DNA of 64,000 nucleotides from Rhizobium sp. Q54 (GCA_945907045.1 CAMDSH010000002.1:124001-188000), one strand, 5' to 3'. Counted from the first letter of the stretch, positions 1 to 10,193 are shown. Program-made: numbers and translations. The notes: a model not told the origin generated them from the sequence alone.

Positions 1-1341
1 CTCGAGCGGAATTTTCCCTCGATTGGCAAGGCGATGCACCGTGCCAAGCGGGATGTAAACCGACTCGTTTTCGGCCACGGATTTCACCGTCTCGCCCATG
101 GTGACCTCCGCCGTTCCGCGCACCACCACCCAATGTTCGGCGCGATGCTGGTGTTTCTGCAGTGACAGCATGCCGCCGGGAATGACGACGATGCGCTTGA
201 CCTGAAAGCGCTCGCCCATGTCGATCGACTCGTAATAGCCCCAGGGCCGGTGCGCGCGGCGATGGTTGATTGCTTCCGTGCGTTTGGCGGCCTTGAGCTT
301 TTCGACCAGTTCGCGCACTTCCTGCGCGCGCTCGCGCGGCATCACCAGCACCGCGTCGGCGGTGGAGACCACGACCAGATCCTTGACGCCGAGCGTGGCG
401 GTCAGGCGTCCGTCGCTGTGGATGACGCAGCCTTGCGTATCGACGGCGACGACTTCGCCCTGCACCGCGTTGCCCGCCTTGTCGCGCGGCGCGATGTCGA
501 AGATCGCGTCCCAGCTGCCGATGTCGGACCAGCGGAATTTTCCTTCGATCACGGCGGCGCGGTCGGTCTTTTCCATTACCGCGTAATCGATTGATTTCTG
601 CGGGGCGCGCGCGAAGGCGGCAGGATCGAGCCGCAGGAATCCAAGATCGTTGGTGGCCCCGGTGACGGCGGCTTCGATCGCCGCCGCCATGTCCGGCTCG
701 AAGCGCGCAAGCTCGGCCAGCAAGACGTCGGCGCGGAAAAGGAAGTTGCCGGAGTTCCACAGGTAGCCTTCGCGCACATAACGTCCGGCGGTGGCGGCGT
801 CAGGTTTTTCCACGAACGCCTTGACCGCGTGCACGCCTTTGGCCTTCAAGGCTTCGCCCGGCAGGATGTAACCGTAGCTGGTCTTTGGCTCGCTCGGCTT
901 GATGCCGAAGGTGACGATACGCCCCATCTCCGTCGCCTCGCGCCCCGCCAAACAAGTAGCGCGGAACGGTTCGACATCGAGAATGATGTGATCGGCGGCA
1001 AGCGCCAGCACGACCGCATCCGGGTTGCGCTGTTTCGCCACCGTCGTCGCGGCAGCAATGGCGGGGCCGGAGTCGCGCCGCAGCGGCTCGATCACCACCG
1101 TGGCATCGACGCCGACATCCTCCGCCTGGCGGCGGGCGAAGAAGTGAAAGTTGGGTCCGGTGATGACGATCGGCGGCGCAAACACCGCCGGGTCCGCCAC
1201 CCGCAGCAGGGTTTCCTGATAGGTCGAGCGCTCGCCGATCAGCGGCAAAAATTGCTTCGGCAGCGCATCGCGCGATACCGGCCAGAGCCGCGTTCCGGCG
1301 CCGCCGGCAAGAAGGATGGGGACAATGAGCGGGGCTGGCAT
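1..1341 (-). CDS. manC: Mannose-1-phosphate guanylyltransferase (type II, partial at window edge)
   Basis: Makes GDP-mannose from mannose-1-phosphate and GTP in the cytoplasm, for capsule, LPS or exopolysaccharide. The N-terminal nucleotidyltransferase signature PILLAGGAGTRLWPVSRD lies at about residues 8-25. An FVEKPD motif and the stretch GYLWNSGNFLFRADV follow. At the window start the protein still reads IPLGTVHRLANRGKIPLE, the C-terminal cupin found in type II enzymes that often also have phosphomannose isomerase activity. The frame is open from the ATG at 1341 to base 1, 447 codons, against about 470 for the family, so only the last few dozen residues are missing. It diverges from murJ. 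No clear ribosome binding site precedes the start. Confidence 0.9.
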   Translation of the reverse strand, partial: MPAPLIVPILLAGGAGTRLWPVSRDALPKQFLPLIGERSTYQETLLRVADPAVFAPPIVITGPNFHFFARRQAEDVGVDATVVIEPLRRDSGPAIAAATTVAKQRNPDAVVLALAADHIILDVEPFRATCLAGREATEMGRIVTFGIKPSEPKTSYGYILPGEALKAKGVHAVKAFVEKPDAATAGRYVREGYLWNSGNFLFRADVLLAELARFEPDMAAAIEAAVTGATNDLGFLRLDPAAFARAPQKSIDYAVMEKTDRAAVIEGKFRWSDIGSWDAIFDIAPRDKAGNAVQGEVVAVDTQGCVIHSDGRLTATLGVKDLVVVSTADAVLVMPRERAQEVRELVEKLKAAKRTEAINHRRAHRPWGYYESIDMGERFQVKRIVVIPGGMLSLQKHQHRAEHWVVVRGTAEVTMGETVKSVAENESVYIPLGTVHRLANRGKIPLE

Positions 1342-1495
1342 GGCTTTGGCGGGCTCGACAGAACGATAATGTTCAGGTGTAGAGGGATCGGCGGCCCGTT
1401 CCGGCCGGATTCGTTTTAAGCCAGTTCGTCGCGCCTGACTATCGGTATAGTTGCGAGGGGGTCACCCCACGCCCGCAACCGGCACATCCTCACCG

Positions 1496-3046
1496 ATGAT
1501 AGAACGCATACTTACCGTCGGCGGCCTTACGCTTCTCTCGCGGGCGACCGGCTTTGCGCGCGACATTATACTGGCGGCGGTGCTCGGCGCGGGACCGGTG
1601 GCGGACGCGTTTTTCGTGGCGCTGCGCCTGCCCAATCATTTCCGCGCCATTTTCGCCGAGGGCGCGTTCAACGCCGCCTTCGTGCCGGCTTATGCGCGCA
1701 TCCGCGAGCAGGGCGACGCTGCACGTGCACGCGTTTTCGCCGACCGCGTGTTCACGCTGTTGCTCGCAAGCCAGATCGTGCTGCTGGCGCTGGCGTTTAT
1801 TTTCACGCCGTTCGTCATTTCGTTGCTGGCGCCCGGCTTCGCCAAGGATCCCGGCCGCTTCGCGCTTGCGGTCGATCTCACCCGCATCACGTTTCCATAT
1901 TTATTGCTGGTGACGCTGGTGACGCTTTACGGCGGCATCCTCAACGCGATGCACCGTTTTGCCGCCGCGGCTGCCGCGCCCATCCTGCTTAATCTCTCGA
2001 TGATCGTGGCGCTGGCGCTTGCGGCATTCTTCCCGAGCGCGGGGCACGCAGCGGCCTGGGGCGTGCTGATCGCAGGTTGCTTGGAATTTTTTCTGGTCGC
2101 GGGGGACGCCACGCGCGCGGGCGTGATGACGAGATTTCGCTGGCCGCAACTGGACATTGATGTGCGGGGATTTTTCCGCGCGCTCGGTCCGGCGACGGTG
2201 GGCGCGGGCGGCGTGCAGCTTGCGCTATTCGCCGACACCATCATCGCGAGCTTTCTCGCCACCGGCGCACTCTCGGCTTTGTATTACGCCGACCGGCTCA
2301 ACCAGCTTCCCATCGGCGTCATCGGCATCGCGGCCGGTACCGTCATTCTCCCGGAAATGGCCCGTCGCATCGCGGCGGGCGATGCAACGGGCGCATCGCA
2401 GGCGCAAAACCGTGCGATTGAGTTCACGCTGTTGCTTTCGATCCCCTGCGTCGTCGCGTTTCTGCTGATCCCTGACCTGATCATGCGCGCACTGTTTTCA
2501 CGTGGTGCGTTCACAACGGCGGATGCGCACGCGGCGGGCAGCACGTTGGCGGCATATGCGATCGGTCTTATCCCGTTCGTGATGATCCGCAGCATCGTTG
2601 CGACGTTCCTGGCGCGCGGTGACACGGCGACGCCGGTGAAAGCCTCGCTCGCCGCCGTCGCGGTCAACGTGCTGCTCAAGATTGTGCTAATGGGTCCGTT
2701 GGCGCAGGTGGGTCTGGCGCTGGCGACCTCGATCGGCGCGTGGATCAATCTTCTGCTGGCGCTCTGGTTTGCCCATCGCGCGGGTCTTTCCGGTTTCGAT
2801 GCGCGCTTCAAGCAATCGGTCTGGAAGCTCGCGGTGGCGGGCCTCGTTCTCGCGCTGATTCTCTGGCTCTCGCTGCGGCCTGTTGAGAGCCTGTTGCAGG
2901 ACTGGCATGCGTTGCGCGAAGAGGCCGCGCTCGGCGCGCTGGCTGCGATCGGTGCGATTGCCTATGGCGGTGTTATTGCCCTGCTGTTTGGGCGGCAATG
3001 GCTCAAGGCATTCCGCGCCGGCCGGGGTTCAGGCGTCCCAAAATAA
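1496..3046 (+). CDS. murJ: Lipid II flippase MurJ (MviN family)
   Basis: Integral inner-membrane flippase of the MOP superfamily that moves the peptidoglycan precursor lipid II to the periplasmic face. It is 516 residues and begins MIERILTVGGLTLLSRATGF, the usual MurJ start. A conserved loop with ADAFFVALRLPNHFRAIFAE follows at about residues 37-56, and about fourteen hydrophobic segments run to the C-terminus. An in-frame ATG 45 bases upstream would add a polar sequence atypical of the family, so the start at 1496 is preferred. It diverges from manC, so this end of the window is devoted to the envelope. Confidence 0.93.
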   Translation: MIERILTVGGLTLLSRATGFARDIILAAVLGAGPVADAFFVALRLPNHFRAIFAEGAFNAAFVPAYARIREQGDAARARVFADRVFTLLLASQIVLLALAFIFTPFVISLLAPGFAKDPGRFALAVDLTRITFPYLLLVTLVTLYGGILNAMHRFAAAAAAPILLNLSMIVALALAAFFPSAGHAAAWGVLIAGCLEFFLVAGDATRAGVMTRFRWPQLDIDVRGFFRALGPATVGAGGVQLALFADTIIASFLATGALSALYYADRLNQLPIGVIGIAAGTVILPEMARRIAAGDATGASQAQNRAIEFTLLLSIPCVVAFLLIPDLIMRALFSRGAFTTADAHAAGSTLAAYAIGLIPFVMIRSIVATFLARGDTATPVKASLAAVAVNVLLKIVLMGPLAQVGLALATSIGAWINLLLALWFAHRAGLSGFDARFKQSVWKLAVAGLVLALILWLSLRPVESLLQDWHALREEAALGALAAIGAIAYGGVIALLFGRQWLKAFRAGRGSGVPK

Positions 3047-3143
3047 GCTGCAATCACATCCACGCGACCCCTTTGCCATTGGCAGGGCGAAGGGCGTATA
3101 TGTGCTGCAACGCAATATGATCCCCGGACTGCACGGAACTTTC

Positions 3144-4355
3144 ATGCCGACATTTTATCAGGCGCGGGTTGGCGCCGTTATCGTGCTGCTCTCGGCCTTT
3201 TTGGCCGGCTGCGGCGACAGCTCCAAACAGGCCGGCCCGCCGCCGCCCGCCGTCACCGTCACCAAGCCGGTGCAGCGCAAGATCGTCGATCACGACGAAT
3301 ATGTCGGCCGCTTCGTCGCCGTGGATGCCGTCGAAATCCGTGCGCGCGTTTCCGGCTATCTCGACAAGATTCATTTCCAGGACGGACAGATGGTCAAGCA
3401 GGGCGACCTGCTGTTTACCATCGACAAGCGCCCGTTCCAGAACACGCTGGATCAGGCGCGCGCCAATCTGGCGCAGGCGAAAGCCAATCTCGCCTTCACC
3501 GACGCCGACCTCGCCCGCGCGCAGCAGCTCGTGCGCGACAAGACGATCACCGAGCAGACCTTCGATCAGCGCACGCAGGCCAACCGCAACGCGCAGGCTT
3601 CGGTGAGCGCCAATGAAGCGGCGGTGCGGCAGGCCGAACTCGACATCGAATTCACCGAATTGCGTGCGCCGGTCGATGGCCGCATCGGCGACCGCCGCGT
3701 CTCGCCGGGCAATCTGGTCACCGGCGGCGCGGGCGGCGGCACCACGCTGCTCGGCAACATCGTCTCAATCGATCCGATCCGCTTTGAGTTTACTTTCGAC
3801 GAAGCCTCGTTCCTTCGCTATGAGCGTATTTTCAAAAGCGGCACTGATCTCGCGAGCCGCGCCAAGGGCGTGACCATCCAGCTCAAGCTGATCGACGAGC
3901 CGAAATACGCGCACGAAGGCAAAGTGGACTTTATCGACAACGTGATCGACCGCTCGACCGGCACCATGCGCGGCCGTGCGGTATTTCTGAATGCGAACGG
4001 CATCTTCACGCCCGGCATGTTCGCGCGCGTGCGCGTGCCGGGCTCGCAGTCTTATGACGCGTTGCTGGTTCCCGACGCCGCGATTGGCAGCGAGCAGATA
4101 CGCAAATTCGTATTCGTGGTCGGCGCCGAGAACACGGTGGCGCAGAAATACGTCACGCTCGGCCAGACGGCGGACGATGGTTTGCGCGTCATCAAGGACG
4201 GCCTCACCGCCGACGACCGCGTCGTCGTCAACGGACTGATGCGCGCGCGTGCGGGGGCGAAGGTTACGCCGCAGGAGCAGACCCCGGCTGCGCCGCCAAC
4301 TGCACCATCAGCGGCGCCGGCCGAGCCCGCCGCCGATCCAGCGAAAAAAAACTAG
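3144..4355 (+). CDS. RND efflux periplasmic adaptor (membrane fusion protein)
   Basis: Periplasmic adaptor that links an inner-membrane RND pump to an outer-membrane channel. It is 403 residues. The N-terminus is a lipoprotein signal ending in LAGCGD. A biotinyl-lipoyl half with IRARVSGYLDKIHFQDGQMV follows, then an alpha-helical hairpin rich in Ala/Gln (LAQAKANLAF, LARAQQLVRD), then LRAPVDGRIGDRRVSPGNL and the beta-barrel domain. The C-terminal 25 residues are Pro/Ala-rich. A second in-frame ATG at 3117 is possible, but the lipoprotein signal fits 3144. The pump gene starts 15 bases after its stop, so the two form an operon. No TolC-type channel gene is present in the window. Confidence 0.92.
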   Translation: MPTFYQARVGAVIVLLSAFLAGCGDSSKQAGPPPPAVTVTKPVQRKIVDHDEYVGRFVAVDAVEIRARVSGYLDKIHFQDGQMVKQGDLLFTIDKRPFQNTLDQARANLAQAKANLAFTDADLARAQQLVRDKTITEQTFDQRTQANRNAQASVSANEAAVRQAELDIEFTELRAPVDGRIGDRRVSPGNLVTGGAGGGTTLLGNIVSIDPIRFEFTFDEASFLRYERIFKSGTDLASRAKGVTIQLKLIDEPKYAHEGKVDFIDNVIDRSTGTMRGRAVFLNANGIFTPGMFARVRVPGSQSYDALLVPDAAIGSEQIRKFVFVVGAENTVAQKYVTLGQTADDGLRVIKDGLTADDRVVVNGLMRARAGAKVTPQEQTPAAPPTAPSAAPAEPAADPAKKN

Positions 4356-4370
4356 GCGCGGCCAGTTGCC

Positions 4371-7300
4371 ATGAACATTTCGCGTTTTTTCATCGACCGG
4401 CCGATCTTCGCTTCGGTGCTTTCGATCATCTTCGTGATCGTCGGCGCCGTTTCGTTCGTCCGGCTCCCGATCGCGCAATATCCTGACATCGCGCCGCCGA
4501 CCATCAACGTCTCCGGACAATATCCCGGCGCCAGCGCCGACGTCGTTGCCTCCACCGTGGTTGCCCCGATCGAGGAGCAGATCAACGGCGTCGAGAACAT
4601 GATCTATATGTCGTCGAATTCGACGGCGGACGGACGTTTCTCCATCGCGGTCACCTTCGATCTCGGCACCAATCTCGATATCGCGCAGGTGCAGGTGCAA
4701 AACCGCGTCGCCATCGCGCAGCCGCGCCTCCCCACGGACGTGCGCAGCATCGGCGTCACCGTTACCAAGGCTTCGCCCGACCTGATGATGGTCGTGCATC
4801 TTTATTCGCCCGACAAGTCGCGCGACCCGCTGTTTATCTCGAATTACGCCACGCTCGAAATCAAGGACGCGCTCACCCGCGTCGACGGCGTCGGCTCCAT
4901 CACCGTATTTGGCAGCCGCGATTATTCCATGCGCGTGTGGCTCGATCCCGACCGGCTGCAGACGCTGGGCATGACGGCCAACGACGTGGTTGCCGCGTTG
5001 CAGGCGCAGAACGTGCAGGTGGCGTCCGGCGTTCTCAATCAGCCGCCGACTCGCCAATCGGGCGCGTTTCAGGTTGCGGTGCAGACGCTGGGCCGCCTTG
5101 CCAATCCCGACGAATTCTCCGACATCGTGGTGAAGCAGACAGCGGCTGCGGTCGTGCGGCTCAAGGACGTGGCGCGCATCGAACTCGCGGCGCTCGATTA
5201 TTCCTCGAATTCCTATCTCGACAGCGATCCCGCGGTGGCGCTTGCGATTTTCCAGCGCCCTGGATCGAACGCGCTTTCCACGGCCAAGGGCGTGATCGAC
5301 GTGATGGACGTGCTGTCGAAACGCTTTCCGCCCGGCATCAAGCACGACATCATCTATAATCCGACCCAGTTCATCCGGCAGTCGGTCGACGCCGTGAACG
5401 AGACGATTTTCGAAGCCATCGTCCTCGTGGTGCTGGTGGTCGTGATCTTCCTGCAGACTTGGCGGGCGGCGGTCATACCGCTGGTCGCCATTCCGGTCTC
5501 GCTGGTCGGCACGTTCTTCTTCATGTCGCTGTTCGGATTTTCGCTCAACAACCTGTCGCTGTTCGGGCTGGTACTCGCCATCGGCATCGTTGTCGATGAC
5601 GCTATTGTCGTTGTCGAAAACGTAGAGCGGAACATCGAGGCGGGGCTAAATCCGCACGATGCCGCCGTCAAAAGCATGAACGAGGTCGGCGCCGCGCTGA
5701 TCTCGATTGCGCTCGTGCTGTGCGCGGTGTTCGTGCCCTCGGCCTTCATCACCGGCATTTCCGGGCAGTTCTATCGCCAGTTCGCGCTCACCATCGTCGG
5801 CGCCACCATCATCTCGCTCATCGTGTCGCTGACGCTTTCGCCCGCGATGTGCGCGCTGCTGCTCAAGCCGCACAAGGAGCGGCATGCGGCGCGCTGGTGG
5901 GAAAAGTACACGCAACCGTTTTTCGGTTATTTCAACACCTACTTCGAGAAGTTCGCGGGCGGCTATGCCTGGATCGCGACGCGCGTGGTGCGCATGGCCA
6001 CCATCATGCTCATCGCTTACGTGGCCGTGCTTGCTTTCGGTCTGAATGAATTCCGCAAGACGCCGGTCGGCTTTATTCCGCAGGTCGACCGCGGCTATCT
6101 CATCGTCGTGGTGCAGCTGCCTCCGGGCGCGTCGCTAACGCGCACCGATGTGGTGCAACAGCGCGTGCTCGACATCGCGCTCAAGACGCCGGGCGTGGCG
6201 CACGCCGTCAACATCGTGGGATTCTCCGGCGCGACCTTCACCAACGCGCCCAACTCGGGCGCGCTGTTCCTGGTGCTCGATTCGTTCGAGAAGCGCTCCG
6301 GCGAGCGCGGGCAATCGGCGCAGGGCATCATCGGAAATCTTTACGGCCGTTTTGCCGGCATCCAGGAAGCCTTCATCGCGGTGGTGGCGCCGCCGCCGGT
6401 TGCGGGCATCGGCAATGCCGGCGGCTTCCGCATGATGATCGAGGACAGGGCGGGGCGCGGACCGCTGGCGCTGCAGGGCGCGGCCTTTGCCATGATGGCG
6501 CGCGCCGCGCAGACGCCGGGCGTCGCAAATGCCTTCTCGTTGTTCGAGACGTCCACCCCGCAGCTTTATCTCGATATCGATCGCACCAAGGCGCAGCTTT
6601 TGGGCGTGAATATTTCCGACGTGTTCGGCGCGCTGCAGATTTATCTCGGCTCGGCCTACGTCAACGACTTCAATCTGTTCGGACGCACCTTCCGCGTGAT
6701 GGCGCAAGCCGACGATCTGTACCGCAAGGATCCCGCTGACGCGCTCAAAATAAGAGTGCGTAATTCGAGCGGCGATACGGTTCCGCTCGGATCGTTCACG
6801 ACGGTGCGCGACATTTCCGGTCCCTACCGCGTGCCGCGCTACAATCTCTATCCCGCTGCCGAGCTCGATGGCGCTGCCGCGCCGGGTTACAGCCAGGGCC
6901 AGGCAATTCAGGCTATGGAGAAGCTGGCGCTGGAGACATTGCCGGAGGGGTTCAGTTTTGAATGGACGACGCTGGCGTTCCAGCAGTTACGCGCCGGCAG
7001 CACCGCCGCCTTCGCCTTCGCGCTCGCCGTGGTGTTCGTGTTCCTGGTGCTCGCCGCGCAGTTCGAAAGCCTGACCCTGCCGCTCGCGGTCATTCTGATC
7101 GTGCCGATGTGTCTCGTCGCTTCGATTGTCGGCGTCATCATGCGCGGACAGGACAACAACATTCTCACGCAAGTGGGATTCATCGTGCTCATTGCGCTTG
7201 CCGCCAAAAACGCGATTCTGATCGTCGAATTTGCCAAGCAACTCGAGGACGCTGGACGCGACCGCTTCGCGGCGGCGGTCGAAGCCGCGCGCTTGCGCTT

Positions 7301-7550
7301 CCGCCCGATTCTGATGACCTCGCTCGCCTTCATCTTCGGCGTGACGCCGCTGGTGTGGGCAACGGGCGCGGGCGCTGAGCTGCGGCAGGCGCTCGGCACC
7401 ACGGTGTTCTCCGGCATGATCGGCGTCACCGCGTTCGGTCTGATATTCACGCCGGTGTTCTACGTCGTCACCCGCTGGCTGGCGCTGCGCGCAAGCGGCA
7501 AGGAGACAACGCCGCCGCCGGGCCGCGCAAGGCAGCCGGCGCGGTCATAA
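4371..7550 (+). CDS. RND multidrug efflux pump, HAE-1 (AcrB/MexB) family
   Basis: Proton-driven inner-membrane trimeric pump for hydrophobic and amphiphilic compounds. It is 1,059 residues, the normal length. The start MNISRFFIDRPIFASVLSII is typical, and the first periplasmic domain has PIAQYPDIAPP. The transmembrane block has NLSLFGLVLAIGIVVDDAIV, which includes the proton-relay aspartate pair. The second half has LAAKNAILIVEFAKQ and a terminal transmembrane region. The C-terminal tail is short and basic. It follows the adaptor gene directly and probably shares its promoter. No divergent TetR-type regulator is seen, so control of the operon is not evident here. Confidence 0.95.
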   Translation: MNISRFFIDRPIFASVLSIIFVIVGAVSFVRLPIAQYPDIAPPTINVSGQYPGASADVVASTVVAPIEEQINGVENMIYMSSNSTADGRFSIAVTFDLGTNLDIAQVQVQNRVAIAQPRLPTDVRSIGVTVTKASPDLMMVVHLYSPDKSRDPLFISNYATLEIKDALTRVDGVGSITVFGSRDYSMRVWLDPDRLQTLGMTANDVVAALQAQNVQVASGVLNQPPTRQSGAFQVAVQTLGRLANPDEFSDIVVKQTAAAVVRLKDVARIELAALDYSSNSYLDSDPAVALAIFQRPGSNALSTAKGVIDVMDVLSKRFPPGIKHDIIYNPTQFIRQSVDAVNETIFEAIVLVVLVVVIFLQTWRAAVIPLVAIPVSLVGTFFFMSLFGFSLNNLSLFGLVLAIGIVVDDAIVVVENVERNIEAGLNPHDAAVKSMNEVGAALISIALVLCAVFVPSAFITGISGQFYRQFALTIVGATIISLIVSLTLSPAMCALLLKPHKERHAARWWEKYTQPFFGYFNTYFEKFAGGYAWIATRVVRMATIMLIAYVAVLAFGLNEFRKTPVGFIPQVDRGYLIVVVQLPPGASLTRTDVVQQRVLDIALKTPGVAHAVNIVGFSGATFTNAPNSGALFLVLDSFEKRSGERGQSAQGIIGNLYGRFAGIQEAFIAVVAPPPVAGIGNAGGFRMMIEDRAGRGPLALQGAAFAMMARAAQTPGVANAFSLFETSTPQLYLDIDRTKAQLLGVNISDVFGALQIYLGSAYVNDFNLFGRTFRVMAQADDLYRKDPADALKIRVRNSSGDTVPLGSFTTVRDISGPYRVPRYNLYPAAELDGAAAPGYSQGQAIQAMEKLALETLPEGFSFEWTTLAFQQLRAGSTAAFAFALAVVFVFLVLAAQFESLTLPLAVILIVPMCLVASIVGVIMRGQDNNILTQVGFIVLIALAAKNAILIVEFAKQLEDAGRDRFAAAVEAARLRFRPILMTSLAFIFGVTPLVWATGAGAELRQALGTTVFSGMIGVTAFGLIFTPVFYVVTRWLALRASGKETTPPPGRARQPARS

Positions 7551-7723
7551 AACTCACGCCGTAGCGTCTCCCGGCAACTTGCCGGAGCGGCCAGGGAACT
7601 CATGCATCATAAGGCTTTCGGCGATCACGTTTGAGTGAATGAAGGCGCTCAAGCTCTCAGCCTGGAATAATTATACCGAGCCGGTGTTCTCTGACCGGTA
7701 ACATCCAGAGAAGGATCGAATTC

Positions 7724-8158
7724 ATGCTTATCCGGATTGCATTGGCCGCGGCGCTGGTCGCGGTTGGCGTCAGCGCCGTGGTGGCGCAACAGGATCCGAT
7801 CGCAGCCCGCAAAGCCCTGATGAAATTGAATGGGCAGCATGGCGCGGCCCTGTCGAAAATACTCAAGGGCGAGGAGCCATTCGACGCTGCCAAGGTGGAA
7901 GCCGGTTTCGCGCAATGGGCGGATACGGCGGCAAAATTTTCCGCACTGTTTCCCGACAGTTCCAAGACCGGCGAAACACGGGCGGCTGCGGCGATCTGGA
8001 CTGATCGGGCGGGGTTCGACGCGGCTGTTGCGAAATTTGCCAAGGATGTCGCCGACAATCGCGCCAAGGCGGCGACCCTGGACGGCCTCAAGGCGGCGAT
8101 GCCGATCATTGGAAAAAATTGCAGCGACTGTCATCAGGCGTTCCGCAACCCGTCGTAA
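7724..8158 (+). CDS. Cytochrome c' / c-556 family protein
   Basis: Periplasmic monohaem cytochrome of the four-helix-bundle cytochrome c' class. It is 144 residues. A cleavable signal ends near VSAVVAQQ. Helical sequence rich in Ala and Lys follows, and the haem-binding CSDCH lies at residues 133-137, close to the C-terminus as is usual in this family. An AGAGAAGGA-like ribosome site lies just upstream of the ATG. The class has been linked to gas binding (NO, CO) and to electron transfer; which applies here cannot be told. It is followed by a hairpin terminator and then by the gene for a second c-type cytochrome. Confidence 0.9.
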   Translation: MLIRIALAAALVAVGVSAVVAQQDPIAARKALMKLNGQHGAALSKILKGEEPFDAAKVEAGFAQWADTAAKFSALFPDSSKTGETRAAAAIWTDRAGFDAAVAKFAKDVADNRAKAATLDGLKAAMPIIGKNCSDCHQAFRNPS

Positions 8159-8186
8159 CGCAGCGCGCCGCAGTCTTGAAGCATTA

Positions 8187-8216
8187 GAGGGCGGCTTCGG
8201 CCGCCCTTCGTCTTTT
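8187..8216 (+). terminator. Rho-independent terminator after cytochrome c'
   Basis: A GC-rich stem AGGGCGGC with a TTCG-type loop and GCCGCCCT, followed by TCGTCTTTT. It lies 30 bases after the cytochrome c' stop and separates that gene from the dihaem cytochrome gene. Confidence 0.8.
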
Positions 8217-8277
8217 ATGCCGCGCGCTTCCCTCGTAAGCTGATGCCAACCAAAAGACGGCCCATGGGAGACGACCG

Positions 8278-9201
8278 ATGCTGCGCAAGCTGGTGATCTT
8301 AGGCGTTGCTGCCGGCGTGCTCGGTCTCGGACTGTTCTGGTTTCTCACCATTCCGGCCACCGTTCCGGCGAACGCGCTTGCGCCCCGTACACCCGATCTC
8401 GCTAACGGCAAGACGATGTTCTACGCCGGCGGATGCATTTCCTGTCACGCGGTGAACAAGGATGAGCCGACGCGACTTGGCGGCGGGCTTGGGCTCAAAT
8501 CGCCGTTTGGCACTTTCTACGTGCCGAACATTTCGCCCGATCCGAAGGATGGCATCGGCGGCTGGACCGAAGCGCAATTCGTCACCGCCATGACCAAGGG
8601 CACCTCGCCCGATGGCGCGCATTACTTTCCGGCGTTTCCCTACACGTCGTATCAGCGCATCGCGTTCGACGATCTGCGCGACCTGTTTGCGCACATCAAG
8701 GCGCTTCCCGCGGTGCAAGGCCGCGTGCGCGGCCACGACGTGCCGTTCCCGTTTAATGTGCGCCGCTCGCTCGGCGGCTGGAAATTGTTGTTTCTCGATG
8801 GCGAAAAATTCAAACCCGATCCGTCGAAATCGGCGGCGTGGAACAGGGGCGCTTACCTCGTCAACGGTCCCGGCCACTGCGCCGAATGCCATTCGCCGCG
8901 CAACATTCTCGGCGGGATTGTAACGAGCCAGCGTTTTGCCGGCGGTCCCAATCCGGAAGGCGAAGGCTGGGTGCCCAACATCACGCAGAAAGGCCTCGGC
9001 AAGTGGTCGGAAAAGGACATCGCCTATCTGCTTGAAACAGGCAGCACACCGGACGGCGACTCCGTCGGCGGCGCGATGGCGCCGGTCATCCGCAACACCT
9101 CGCAGCTTTCTCAGGACGACCGCGCCGCGATGGCGATGTATCTCAAATCTCTGCCTCCGGTCGACGATCCGCCGCGCCCGAAGAAACAAGAAGCGAAGTG
9201 A
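8278..9201 (+). CDS. Dihaem cytochrome c
   Basis: Membrane-anchored or periplasmic dihaem electron carrier. It is 307 residues with an N-terminal hydrophobic segment (about residues 5-24) that may stay as an anchor. The first haem site CISCH is at residues 53-57 and the second, CAECH, at 201-205. Candidate Met ligands follow in each half. The arrangement resembles the cytochrome subunits of alcohol, gluconate and aldehyde dehydrogenases, which pass electrons to a terminal oxidase, but no dehydrogenase subunit lies beside it. The partner is therefore unknown. Confidence 0.88.
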   Translation: MLRKLVILGVAAGVLGLGLFWFLTIPATVPANALAPRTPDLANGKTMFYAGGCISCHAVNKDEPTRLGGGLGLKSPFGTFYVPNISPDPKDGIGGWTEAQFVTAMTKGTSPDGAHYFPAFPYTSYQRIAFDDLRDLFAHIKALPAVQGRVRGHDVPFPFNVRRSLGGWKLLFLDGEKFKPDPSKSAAWNRGAYLVNGPGHCAECHSPRNILGGIVTSQRFAGGPNPEGEGWVPNITQKGLGKWSEKDIAYLLETGSTPDGDSVGGAMAPVIRNTSQLSQDDRAAMAMYLKSLPPVDDPPRPKKQEAK

Positions 9202-9278
9202 CGCCTTCGGGTGTCGCGCGGCCGCGTTCGGTGATATGAGGCCAAAGGGGCCGCGCCGCCCTTGTCCCGAAAGTTGCG

Positions 9279-10193
9279 ATGAATCTCTTCAAAGCCATTT
9301 CGTTCAAGCTCGTCTCGGCGCTGCTGTTTGCGGTGATGTCGGCGCTCGTGCGCCAGCTCGGCGAAACTACGCCTATCGGGCAGATCGTATTTTTTCGCAG
9401 CGCCTTCGCTATCCTGCCCGTCGTGGTGATTTACGCATGGCGGCGCGAGCTTAAAACCGCGGTTCATACCAATAGGCCGTTTGGTCAGCTCGGACGCGGG
9501 TTGCTCAGCGTCGGCGGCATGTTCTCGAATTTCGCCGCGCTGGCGCGGTTGCCGCTGGCGGACGCCACCGCCATCTCTTTCGCCTCGCCGCTGATCACGG
9601 TGGCGCTCGCGGCGGTGATTCTGAAAGAGCGCGTGCGGATCTATCGTTGGTCGGCGGTGTTCGTCGGCTTTATCGGCGTGATCGTGATGCTGTTGCCGCA
9701 TTTGCAAGTGAGCCATCTGGCGGCGGCCGGCACCGCGGGCGCGCTGTTCGCGACGTTCGCGGCGTTCTGCAACGCCGGTACCGTGATCCAGACGCGGCGG
9801 CTCACGCGCAGCGAAACGACGCCGTCGATCGTGTTCTATTTTTCGCTGATTTGCGCCATCGCGGGCGCGGCCACGCTCCCTTTCGCCTGGCGCAATCCGG
9901 CGGGCTATGAGTTCGCCGCGCTGGTCTCCACCGGCATCCTCGGCGGTGTGGCGCATATTTTTCTCACCGAGAGCTATCGTTACGCGCCGGCCTCGGTGGT
10001 CGCGCCGTTCGACTACACCTCGATGCTGTGGGCGCTGCTGCTCGGTTTCTGGCTATTCGGCGAAGTGCCGACCGCGCTGGTATTCGTCGGCGCCGCCATC
10101 GTCGCGGGCGCGGGGCTGTTCGTGATCTGGCGCGAGCGGCAGCTCGGCCTCAAGCGCGCGCGCGAAAAAGAAGGCCCGCCGACGCCGCTCTAG
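9279..10193 (+). CDS. EamA/DMT-superfamily transporter
   Basis: Inner-membrane transporter of the drug/metabolite superfamily with two EamA repeats. It is 304 residues with ten predicted transmembrane helices. The first repeat covers about residues 5-135 and the second about 145-285. Features include FFRSAFAILPVVVIYAWRR near the start and ASPLITVALAAVILKERVR at the end of repeat one. The substrate cannot be inferred. The C-terminus is cytosolic and basic. It lies between the dihaem cytochrome and an exported hydrolase, all on the plus strand, but gaps of about 80 bases make a single operon uncertain. Confidence 0.88.
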   Translation: MNLFKAISFKLVSALLFAVMSALVRQLGETTPIGQIVFFRSAFAILPVVVIYAWRRELKTAVHTNRPFGQLGRGLLSVGGMFSNFAALARLPLADATAISFASPLITVALAAVILKERVRIYRWSAVFVGFIGVIVMLLPHLQVSHLAAAGTAGALFATFAAFCNAGTVIQTRRLTRSETTPSIVFYFSLICAIAGAATLPFAWRNPAGYEFAALVSTGILGGVAHIFLTESYRYAPASVVAPFDYTSMLWALLLGFWLFGEVPTALVFVGAAIVAGAGLFVIWRERQLGLKRAREKEGPPTPL